Translations under genes and position numbers: made by a program
Shown here: piece after piece, positions 1 to 9,905 of the stretch
How the letters are laid out: each line of letters begins with the position of its first letter
How positions within the stretch are numbered: the stretch's first letter is position 1
The notes under the pieces: model-generated
Databases searched by the model: none
The model's input: the letters and a program-made list of their open reading frames with translations, nothing else
Told to the model about the DNA's origin: nothing
NCBI GenBank assembly: GCA_001584585.1
Contig: LSYV01000003.1
Span: forward strand, 1,383,392-1,432,816
Source: Gonium pectorale
Taxonomy: Eukaryota > Chlorophyta > Chlorophyceae > Chlamydomonadales > Volvocaceae
Direction: 5' to 3'
DNA: 49,425 nt

Positions 1-1556
1 ACTGACCGGCCCTACCAGCTGCGTGCCAACCCGGGGTGGCGCCGATGAGCCCGACTCATCCACCCCAGGTGTGTACGAAGTGGTAATCGGGGTGTGGGGT
101 CGCCCGCTTGCTGCCTGGTTCGTGGCGCGTATGGCTGCTCCCAAAGTGGGGGGGGATGCAGGGATGGGCGGGTGGGGGGGAGGAGAAGGGGGAGAGGGGG
201 GCGGGGGGAGGAGGGCGGAGCAGTGCGCCCCGCCCCGCCCCACGCCGACCCGCGTGGCCCCGGCAGCGGCGTCGTGACTCGTGAGCCCGCGCGCCGGGGT
301 GCGGGGGACGCCGTCGGCTGGGCGGGGCGGGGCGGGGCGGGGCGGGCTGGTCGTAGCTTGGGGCCGCCTGTGTGCGGCTGTGTTGAAAAGGAAGCCGCAG
401 TGTGTGCGGCTGTGTGTGCGTACCGCAGTGAGTGTGCGGCTCCGCGGGGTGTCACTCCTCGAGCGGGGCTATCGGAGGCCGCTCGGCGTCGGATAGGTAT
501 GTCGTCGTGGAGAAATGGTGTGCGAAGTAGGGGGTGGGGGTGAGGCGCACGCTGAGGGAGGCCCGGGTCGTGATTCGTAGCTCTCGGAAATCGATAGCTG
601 CCTTTGCGTGTTGGGTATTGGGGATGTGAGGAATGGGGTGGCGATGTGGGATTTGGGATGGGGGGTAAACAGTTGGGAGCGCGGCGCGCAGACCTGCTAT
701 GCCGGGCGCTGACTGGCTGGCTGGTGCGCCTCGCTTCCTTCCTCGAGCTCCGGCGCGTAAGTGGCCCGGTGCAGTGCCGTACGGTGTGGTGCGGTATGGT
801 GCTGTATGGTAGATGCCGTACTGTACGGCGGGGTGCGCTGGGCGGGCATGGGCACTTGGCAGAGCTGGGGTCAAGTCACAGCCGCTCATAGCGCGCGGGG
901 CGGGCGGTGGTGGTGTTGGCGATGGTGGGTGGCGCCATCGCCGTCCCGTACGCGCGTACGGCAGCATTGAAGGCTTTGAAGTCCTTCTCGCAGGGAGAAT
1001 ACGCACTGCGACACTCTGGTGGCGAAGGGGCGGACGGATTGCTGCTCGCTCACCCGTACGCCCTTGCGCGAGCCGCCGTGTAAAAATGATGCTGGCTACG
1101 TGGCTAGGGCTGTGCCCCATGGGAGTCGGAAACGGCGGGGTTTGGGTGCGGGTTGCACAAGGAGGGGCCCACAGAGAGGCGCGCTGCGGGGAGGACCGAT
1201 GCTTAGCCTGCGGACTGAATCCCGAATTCCCTGTTTAACCTAGCGCATTGCCCTTGCCTTTCATTCGAGCCAGGCAGCAGCCAGAACACCCGACTTTCGG
1301 GCTGGCAAGGCGCGGAGGCGCCGGCCGAGGGCGTGGTGGGGAACGGGGCGCGAAACGGGCAGAAGCAGCCGCGACGGTTAGGCTGGTGCGAGCTAGCGGA
1401 TAGCGGCCTCATACTCGCAGTTGGGACTTCTGGGGGCGTGCCGTACGGGCGATGTGTTCCCACCGCCGAATGTGCCTGCCGTACTGTACCTTCTCGGTCC
1501 GTCATATTTGGGATGCCTATATCGGCTGCGTGCCGTTATTGTCCGGTGCCCTCAAG
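1..1556. other. Intergenic / upstream region, no supported gene
   Basis: No exon with both family similarity and splice support is visible. The stretch holds a GGGGC-type G-rich tract near 318-347, which could form G-quadruplexes. It also has a cluster of imperfect CGTACGG/TATGGT repeats at about 775-830 that ends in a near-palindrome, GCCGTACTGTACGGC. A second GTACTGTAC copy lies at 1481-1489. The promoter of the gene starting at 1557 should lie in the right part, but I see no TATA box. Long open frames on both strands are what this base composition produces by chance. Confidence 0.5.
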
Positions 1557-4500
1557 ATGAGGTCGTGTGTGTTGGGCCGGCAAAGGGCCGGGCATTGCTT
1601 GGGCCGGGCTGCGCGGCACAACCCTCGATCCGTCCACGTCGCCTCGCTCAATGGAGCGAGCACCAGCGCTAGCGCCAGCGGTGTCAGCCGTGAAGCGCAG
1701 CTCCTTGAGGAAATGTTGGGAGAAATGAAGTCGATGAACTCGAAACTCGGAAAGTTGAGCAAGCAGGTGAGCGCGGCTAGCGTATAATAATGACGGCTTG
1801 AGATTATCATAGTCGGGCGTCCTTGCAGGTAAAGAAACCTACGCCTGCGAAACCCAGAATGCACATCATCGCCGACACCTTTGAAAGGTGTTGCCGCGGC
1901 CAGCTTCAGCTGCTTGCTCAATGCTCATCTGCGCACGCCATGATCCCTCCAGGTCAATCGTCTGGAGACCCGTGTCAGCGAGCTCTATGAGTTTACCTGC
2001 CTGCCGCTGATCTCGAACCAATTCTCGACCGATTTTGCTGAGAGCGTGGACATGCGGAGCGCGGCGCACGTCGTAGACCACATCCTGAGCCTAGCGCTCA
2101 ACTTGGACGTGCCGGCGCTCAAGTCTCGCCCTGCGCTTATCAACATACTCGAGGAGCAGGTCCTCAAGGAGGTAGGGACTTGGGTGGGCCACGGGTGGCG
2201 TGTTTTGGTATGAACCTAACCTGCACCTGCACCAGCACCACTCGCCTGCTCCTCGCCCGCCCTGCTGTGTCGGCCACAGTAAGCACCCGTACCTCCCAAG
2301 CCAACATCCCGTCCCGCGGATCACAAGCTTCGCCCAACGCGTCCCTTCTCCTCCCCTCGCTTCCCTGTCCCCCCTCCCCAGCGCGCGGGTCTGCGCGCGG
2401 CCCTCAAGTCGCTCATCGACGAGGCGTGCGACGAGCAAGGCGTGTGCATGGTGGGTCGGCACCTGCCGGGCCGCATGCGTGTGTGTGTGTTTGTGGAGGG
2501 GGGGTGTATGCTGCACGCCGCGGTGCACGGGGCTAACTGCTCCTCCACCCCCGCCCTCGGTTTACGTGGACGTGCGCAGTGCCGTGTCCGTCCGCACGCA
2601 CAGTGCGCCGCTTTGGTTGCGGTAACTGCCGCCGGGGGTGTGAACGCGAGATGAGGCGGGGGCGGGCTGGCGGTAGCACTCCCCGCTTCCCTCCCCGCCT
2701 CGGTCCCCGAAGCCCCCCCCTGCAACCCCTTGCACTCCCGCCGTACCTCCCCCCCGCCCGCAGGTGGCGTTGCCCAGCAACTTCCAGGTGCGGGCCAACT
2801 TCCGACGGCTGTGCTGGCGGAATGGGGAGGGGGCAGGGGCCAGGCACGGGGGAGGGAGGGAGGGAGGGATGGCTGCCTCCGCAGCGGGCTGGCGAGCTGG
2901 ACGCTGAGGTGCAGGGGGGCTTCGTAACGGCTGGTGAAGCTGCGGACTGCGCTGGATGGTGGGCAGGGGGGCTGGGCCCCCGGGGGGCAGGAGAGGATGA
3001 CCAGCCGCCTGGCGGCCCGTGCCAGGGCCTGGCGTGCCATGGGTGCTGGATGCCGGAAAGGGAGGGCATTGGGGCTGGGTGGGCGCAGCGCCAAGGGCGG
3101 ACAGCGCCGTTCCCAGCCTAGCCTCTGGCCATCCGTCCACCCACCCACCAAACCGCCTTGCCGCTTCCCGCCCTCCCCGCCCCACCCCTCTCCCCAGACC
3201 GCCTCCTGGGACGACATCCGCGCCTGCCTGTCGGAGCTGCAGCTCGGCTTCACCTTCGACGGAGGCGCCGCCGGGGGGCCCTTCTCATCTCCCTCCCTCG
3301 GCCGCGGCCTGGCCTCCGCCGCACCCCCCCGCGGCTCTGGCTCCGCCATCGACGAGCGGCTGAGCAACCTGATGCGGCTTGTGGACGCGCTAGAGACGGG
3401 CCCGCCGCCCCGTCCGCTGCCCGGCTTCATGGAGTGCGCCACGGCACTGGCCGGCGGCCCCACTGCCAGCCACGTGGCGCTGGACTGCCGCGGCCGCATC
3501 GACGTGCGGGAGACGTACATCGAGTTCCACATCGGCGCCTTCAAGGGATCCAGCACGGGTGGGCGCGGGGTGGGGGGGGAGGGCTGGCGGGTTGAGGGGT
3601 GGGGTTGGGGGAAAAAGAATAATTTGCAGAGAAAGAGGGAGCCCGCCTCTACGGTCATACACGCCCGAAGGCGACGTTTTCGGTAGAGCGGGCGGGTACA
3701 AATGCAAGGCATGTGACGTTCGTCCCGCCCCCCGGGGGTGCGTGGGTGGGTGGGTGCGCAGATGCTAGGGCGGGAGCACCGAAGGTGGGTGGTGGGCGGG
3801 GCAGGGGGTTGGGGGTGGGGGGTGGGGCTGCGAGGCCGGCGCTTGGCCCGGTAGAGGGCGTCGGGCGGTGGGTGGGCGGCGGTGGGTGCGCGGCGGGGCG
3901 AAGCAGGGCCGGTGGCCGGGGAGGGCCGCTGCGGGATTGCTGCCGAGGAAGGCGTGCGGTGCCGCGGTGGGCGCGCGTGCGTCCGGCAGCCTCCTGGCGC
4001 AGCACCTTGCCCACTCCGTCCCAGGGGAGCCGCCAACGCAATCCCCGCCCCGTCGCGCGCTCTCTCTCTACCTCCGCCGCCCACTCCGGCCCCAGGCCTT
4101 CCCGAGACGTGTGCGCAGCTGAAGCGGGCCGCGGCGCTGCTGGTGTGGGCGTACCGCGTGCTGGAGCCGCACATCTACAGCTTCGGGGGTGAGTCGCCGG
4201 CCTGATACAGGGGCCGTACGGGTAAGGCCGTGAGGGGGTGGTAGCCTAGGGCTGAGGACGCGCTGCGCAGCGGGGCGGTGCGGGGCAGGTCACGGCGGGC
4301 GGGGGCGGGGCGGGGCTAGGCTGTCCGGGTGAGGCCGGCCGTCGCGTGCTTCAGTCCAGCGCCCCGCGGCCGTCTGGGCGGCTGGGCCTGTCTCCCCGTT
4401 GTGCGGCCCCGGGGCACCACGGGCCAGCGCGACGGCCGGGAAGGAGGGCCTGGCGGCAAGGGCGACTGCCAGCCTGCTCCCGCGCCTGCTTCAGCGTCTG

Positions 4501-4979
4501 CTCCCGAGCCTGCCGCCAAGGCGGAGGCACTGACAGGCGCCCGCTGGTTTTCCCCTCGGACGCCGCCACCTGCCCTGTGCCCTCAGCGGACTTACCCCGA
4601 CTCGATGGCCTCACAAGCCGCCCGCGCTCTACCCTCCTGCAAAGAAAGTCCGCGCTTGTTTGGCGGTGTGCGTCACGTCACGTCACGTCACGTCTGGTGC
4701 CTCGCCTCACCATCTCTCCCGCCCACGCCCCCGCCGCCGCCCGCCCCCCGCCAACTCCCTCCCCCCGCCTTCCATTCCCCGCCAGGCCGCAAGGAGCGCG
4801 ACGTGGAGGCCATTGGCTACGCCTTCACCGTGGGCAAGGTGCCGCCCGCCGACTCGCTCCTCAAACTGTACGACGACTTCTCCGTCGACCTGGGCGGCCG
4901 CCGCAGCAACGCCGACATCGCCTACCGCTACTTCAGCGTGCGGCCCACGGGGGTGCACGAGCACTACGCCAAGGTCTGA
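1557..4979 (+). CDS. Predicted mitochondrial coiled-coil protein of unknown function (7 exons, 389 aa)
   Basis: I do not recognise the family. The exon model is 1557-1766, 1953-2171, 2382-2450, 2764-2787, 3198-3558, 4096-4188 and 4786-4979; all phases match and it ends at a TGA. I chose the ATG at 1557 because the first 35 residues are rich in Arg, Ser, Ala and His with no acidic residue, like a mitochondrial presequence. Residues about 45-85 form a heptad-like coiled coil (EEMLGEMKSMNSKLGKLSK continuing into NRLETRVSEL). A later segment, about 265-325, reads IDVRETYIEFHIGAFKGS and then a helix with QLKRAAALL. This loosely resembles the core of PD-(D/E)XK nuclease-like proteins, but the usual acidic residue next to the Lys is missing, so I do not claim an activity. 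The 24-nt fourth exon (VALPSNFQ) is the least certain part. Intron 5 carries a dispersed repeat. Confidence 0.6.
3625..3733 (+). repeat. Dispersed repeat, copy A, inside an intron
   Basis: This stretch begins TGCAGAGAAAGAGGGAGCCC and ends GACGTTCGTCCCGCCCCCC. The same sequence occurs in reverse orientation at 8233-8346 with scattered differences. An internal inverted repeat (GCCCGCCTCTACGG against CGGTAGAGCGGGCGGG) would fold into a hairpin. I see no terminal inverted repeats or clear target duplication. It could be a MITE, a SINE-like element or the end of a larger transposon. Confidence 0.7.
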
Positions 4980-6620
4980 GCGCACCCAGCGCAGCGAGGG
5001 GCGGACCCAAGGAGGGGGGGCGGCAGGGAGGCGGTGGGCGGGGCAGGGGCGGGCGGGCCCCGCGGCCGCCTGTGGGTCGACTGCCAGCGTCCGGGCGCGG
5101 AGTCGCCGGTTGCCGGGAGCTGCTCTGGAGGAAGGGTGGGGGAGGTGGGCGGCGGGTGTGGCGGGGCACCGGCACCGGCAGCCCAGCGGGGTCTGCCCGG
5201 GTCTGCCCGTGCGCTGCGCGGGAGGCTCTCTGTCGGGTGGGGGAGGGGGCGTCGTAATGCGAGAAGGCAGACCGGAGTCCAGGGTGAGGCAATAAGACCG
5301 GGAAGCCGGCGATCGGCGGTCCCCTCGTTTTCGGAGGGTGGTTCGTGGCGGGTGGCGTGCGGCGCGTGTGTCGGCCTGCCTTTCGGGGGAATAAACGATT
5401 TCGTGCGAACCCGGTTTCTACCAAAAACCACATCCCCATCTATTTGATCTCAGTGAAATAACGTGTCGGCGCGCCGGGAGTTTGGTGCCCCCTCGGGTGG
5501 CAGCTTAAGGGTGGTCGTTGAGGGGCGGCGTGTGGCCGCGCCCACCGGCTTGCGCCGCGGGGCCGCCGGGGTCTCGGGCCGGGCCCTGGTCACTCCCGGC
5601 CGATGTGTGTCCGTTCTCCGCATGCCTTTATGCCTTGAGGCGGGCGCCCGGCGCGCCGGCTATTCCTCCCGATTGCTGGAAGTACGCTTGCATGTCCGAA
5701 CGCACGGGCGCGCGCCGCGACGGGCATTCGAAGCTCGCGCCCGAGAGAAAGAGAGAGAATGTGCGTACATATGTGTTGGCGTCCGGTGCGGGACCACACG
5801 GAAGGGGCCCAGGCCGTGCCAACGTCAATAAACGCCCACCGGGCCGCTCTTTGTCGCGGCCCGAGGGCGGGGTCTCAGCGGGCTGTGGCGGACAGACGCA
5901 GGAAGGGGCCCTTATTTGTACACGCATGCTAGAGAGGCTGTTGGATGTTGATGGTGTTTGCGACTGAACTGTGGCACGGTTTCTGCGCGGATGCGCACCG
6001 CCGCGTCAGGTGGGTGTGTTTTGGGGGTCGGCTGGACGACTGCTCTGTCAGTACGGGCTACGGACTTCGTGTGCGGTGGCGGGGCCGTGGGGAGCCGCCA
6101 GCTCGGGTCACTGCCTGGCTGGGTTGCCATACCTGGCTGTAATCAAGCGCACCCCACGACAGGTGGCAGCTGCCACGCAGCCTCCGTGCTTCCACCCGCA
6201 CGGTGCGCAGACCGCTCGGCAGCCCGGCGCTCGCCGTCCGTTATCAGGTCGAGAGCATGCGGTAAGGCAAGGGCGGCGCAGGCAAGGGCGGCGTAGCGGG
6301 GGCTGCAAATGCGCACGTGGCGAGTCGGGGCGCAGGGCGGGGAGCGGTCCCGTCGATGCAATCCGTCCCACACAGCGGCGTCTGCACCGCACCGCGTGCA
6401 GGGCCATGCGGCGAGTAGCTGCGGGTTCCGCCGCCCGCCGAACACGCGGGGGGGGGGGGCGTCGCATGCCGAAGCTTTGCATGGCTGCGGGGAGGGAGGG
6501 CCTGAGGTGGCGGGGTACCCGCCGGCGGGCGTCCCTGTACCAGGCTGCAAGAAAAAGGACCCGGAAACTGGGAAGGCAACCTCTACAGTCATATACACCG
6601 GCAAGATCCTCCTGGCGGCG
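4980..6620. other. Intergenic region, no supported gene
   Basis: This contains the 3' untranslated region of the gene ending at 4979. AATAAA-type strings occur at about 5390 and 5825, and a TGTAA (the usual Chlamydomonas poly(A) signal) lies at 6138-6142; none is decisive. A purine-rich AGAGAAAGAGAGAGAA tract lies near 5743-5759. A sequence at about 6575-6600 weakly resembles the left part of the dispersed repeat (CCTCTACAGTCATATACACC against CCTCTACGGTCATACACGCC). Confidence 0.4.
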
Positions 6621-7037
6621 ATGGCAGCAACGGCGCAGTGCGCGGCCGCTGACGCCGCTGACTGGCTCCGCTGGCTGCTGGAGGAGGGGTACGAGCTGCC
6701 ACTGGGCGAGGTCGTCCGGGCCGCCGCGCGCGCCGAAAACGCCGACATCCTCCACTACCTCGCCTCCATGGGCCACCGCCTGCCGTGGGAGGCGTTGCTG
6801 GGCGGGGCCGAGGGCGGGCAGGTGGTGGTCCTGGAGCTGCCGGTCAGCCTGGGCTGCCCCATGGACGTGAACAGCGTACTGGAGGCGGCGGTGCGCGGCA
6901 GGCAGCTAGGGACCGTGGACGGCGTGGAGTGGGCGCTGCACGCGCTGGGCAGCGGGGCGGACCGACCGTACAGCGCGTCGCTCGTCCAGCGGGCCGCACA
7001 ACACAGTGTGGCACCGCGCCAATACGGCAGCTCCTGA
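6621..7037 (+). pseudogene. Ankyrin-type repeat protein fragment, probably a remnant
   Basis: The frame starts MAATAQCAAADAADWLRWLL and encodes about 138 residues. It shows the helix pairs of the degenerate ankyrin repeats common in green algae (WLLEEGYELPLGEVVRAAAR, ENADILHYLASMGHRLPWEAL, VVVLELPVSLGCPMDVNSVL, GVEWALHALGS). Roughly three repeats are present. The frame then ends at a TGA while neighbouring frames stay open (LLTRHGYSEG in one), which suggests a frameshift or a truncated copy. Full members of this group are usually much longer. No upstream exon is visible, though the frame is open back to 6309. It could instead be one exon of an intact gene whose other exons I missed. Confidence 0.45.
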
Positions 7038-9905
7038 CGCGGCACGGCTATTCGGAAGGTGCTGCCTCGCAACAGCCGAGCTGGCATTCGGCGTGGCGTG
7101 GCGGCTGGAGTGTGAAGGAGATGGAGGAGGACCGCGAGTGCGCGAGGCCCGCAAAGGAGGTGGTGAGCGGACTCGAAGGACTCGGGGGATGGGGCGGGGT
7201 CAGGATGGGCCGGAGCGAGTCGGCGCCTGCTCAGCAGCTGAGACCGGCTGCGCTGCGAGCCGCGCCGTGCGGCCCCCCTCGGCCGCAGAGGGGCAGGAGG
7301 GCGCGGCACATCGCACCGCGCCTTTCTCACCTCTCCGCCTGTAACCTTTCCACAGAAAAAAAACGCACCGCACCGCCGCGTGCTGACATGGGCGCAGGCG
7401 CATCGCGTGCAGTAACTAGGTACAGCTCTCTTCTAGGGGCAGGTGTCAGGGAGCAGGGTTGCGCCCCTCTCGATGTCCTGGGAGCAGGCGGCTGGGGGCG
7501 TGGGGGCCAGCAGGCAGCAATTCGGCGGCTGACGCGCGGGGGCTGGCGAGGCGAGGCGAGGAAGTCCAGGCCGGCCTCCAGGAGTGCGTGCGCACGTCAC
7601 AGGCAGGCGGGCAGGCTCGCGACGAGCGCTGTAAGCCTTCTCCCGCCCCGCCCCGCACGCCCCGCCCACGTGTCGTGTCGTGACGTGTTTGCCCCACGCG
7701 TGTCGTGCAGGTCGCCGAGTCGCACTGTGGCGACGCGCTGCAGGGCTCGCCCGACTGAGAGCGCTCGCCTGGGGCCCCAGGGGCCTCTGAGTGGGGACCG
7801 GCTGGCGCCCAGCTGGCATAGCATAGCTCACAGGAAGGCACATCCATGCGAAACAGACTTGCGGTTGTATAACCTGAGGGATTGGGGACATGGCAAAGCC
7901 CGCATCAACCTGTGGGATGGCTCTAGTGAGTGCGCGTCGGGGCCGGTGGGGAAGCTCCCGTGGGTCGGAGCTGCGTGATCTCACGTCGTCCCTGGAGCCC
8001 ACAGGCCAGAGGACAGTTGAACAGTTGGAAAGGCCGGATGGTGGCGGAGCAACGGGGGTGCGGCCCGGGAGGACCGTAGTTGAGGCAGTTGGGTGCACGT
8101 CTGCTTGCCCGTTGCCGGTCGAAGTAGCTCTGGGGCAGGAGCCACGCGATGGCAGCGTCCCGGGCGGCGGCGCACGTAACGGTTCACCAGGTGAAGTTCG
8201 ACAAAGCGGGTAAGCTGGTTGGCCGGTCTTTTGGGGGGCGGGACGAACGTCACATGTATTGCTCTGTACCCGCCCGCCCTATTGGAAACGTCACGCCTTC
8301 GGGCGTGTATGGCCGTAGAGGCGGGCTCCCTCTTTCTGTGCAGGTTTCTCTCTTTTCTCGCACCCGGGCATGGGCAGTCCGCTGGTGGGTACTCATACCT
8401 CGCCGGTTGTTGATGACGACATGTGGTACTGAGGCACGTTCCTGGGCAGAGCTGGTAGGCTGCCGGCCCTTACAATGCTCACACCAGTACCGCCGTGCAA
8501 GGCCTGCACACCCCTCCCGCTCCTCGGGCCCTCGGCCCCCGCGGCCTCCACACCACACGCCCAGCAGTGCAGCCCCAGTACGGCAACCGGCATGGCTCAA
8601 CAAGGCCCGAGGGCCAGTACGACAACACGTGCAAGTATGCAGTACACACCTCGCCGCCGCGAGGCATACCGGTACCTCCAAGTGCCCAGACGCTAATATC
8701 TCCGCCTCTCCGGGCTCCGGCCGGGCACAAAAGGACAAAATGCAGTGCGCCAGCAGCAGGCGCTCACACGCCCGCCTGCTCCAGCCGCGTCTCGCACTCT
8801 CTTATAACACAGTGCCGCGCCCTCACTACTTGTACAAACGACAGGACGAACAAAGACCATACAAAGGCCCCAAAACTGCGCCCTCTCCACCGCGCACTCC
8901 CCCTCAACAGGGCTCGCTGCCGTGCGCCGCCCGGCCCACCCGCACTCCCTCTCTCACTCTCTCCCTCAGCAGCCGCTCTCACCCACAGCCCTGTGCTACG
9001 CAGCCCCGCTAAGCAACTTCAACCCGGTACTGGCCTCCCCTCGCGCCCCTACCGACCGCGGCGCACACCGGGCTGACCGTAAAAGAAACAAGAATGAAAC
9101 CAACAGACCACTAACATAGGACCCGGCTCGTCGTAAGCGCGTCTGCCAGACCCATGGCAGGGCACAGGCGCCTGCTGCTGCACGCCAGGATGGAAAGAAT
9201 GCACCCCCACTCACACACACCTCTCCCACCTGTTCCTTTTCAACACACCTCTCCGACACACCTCTCCCGCACGCCTCCGGGGTCCGTCTGGCCACCTAGC
9301 CGGCGCCTGGCGGCCGCATACTGCCTGCTGCCGCACCTCCAGCCCCGCCACCACCCCTAATTGCGCACCTCATGCGCTCCGCAGCACCTGCCCGCCGTCG
9401 GGACCCGTCTCTCATGCCCTCGCCTCCTCCGCCTCCGCGCTGGAGCTGTGCCCGGGCCGCTCCTGCTCCTGCCAGTCCGCGGGCAGCTCGTCCGCCCAGC
9501 AGCGGGGGGCAACGCCGGTGGCGCTGTGCACGGCGGGGGGGGGGCGAGAGGGCGCGGGGCGGGGGTGAGGGCTCAAGGGAATGGCCACCGGCCCGAGGCC
9601 GTTGCCTTCCACGGGCTGCAGTGCCCCCCGGTGCTGCATGCGGCGTACCGGTATGGCAATGTGCGCCCCTCCCTACAGGACCGTTCGTCAGGTGGAGGGC
9701 CGTGACGACATACTCGGTCCATAGGCGAGCTGAGCGATGGCCGACAGCAGGGGCACGGCAGTGTGGGGGTTCACTGCACGCGCCGCCCGTTTGACACAGC
9801 GATGATCCGCGTCCCCCCAGGCGATGCTGCACCTTTATACGACACCCCCCAATACGCGCCGCGGCCACCACCACCTCCCCCCCACACCCCGCGCCCCCGG
9901 GCCGC
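7038..9905. other. Intergenic region / 3' flank of the desaturase gene, one repeat copy
   Basis: No complete gene is supported. A short coding-like stretch at 8149-8210 (VTVHQVKFDKAG followed by a GTAAGC donor-like site) stands directly before repeat copy B, but no partner exon is visible. 9300-9905 is probably the 3' untranslated region of the minus-strand desaturase gene. CT- and CA-rich low-complexity stretches occur at about 8880-9000 and 9205-9270. Confidence 0.4.
8233..8346 (-). repeat. Dispersed repeat, copy B (inverted relative to copy A)
   Basis: Read on the minus strand this gives CTGCACAGAAAGAGGGAGCC at one end and GTGACGTTCGTCCCGCCCCC at the other, matching copy A over about 110 bp with several substitutions and small indels. 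The central CGCCCGAAGGCG stem is conserved. The minus-strand flank AAAAGAGAGAAACC is shared with copy C but not with copy A, so the family may extend further on that side. Confidence 0.7.

Noticed and set aside
1829..1906. Possible exon VKKPTPAKPRMHIIADTFE in the first gene
   Set aside because: It has splice-like borders but would end in phase 2 and break the coiled-coil frame of the next exon, so I left it as intron.
2321..4174. Open frame of 617 codons on the minus strand
   Set aside because: It runs antisense through five exons and introns of the plus-strand gene, is Pro/Arg/Ala-rich, and shows no motif. Long antisense frames are expected at this GC content.
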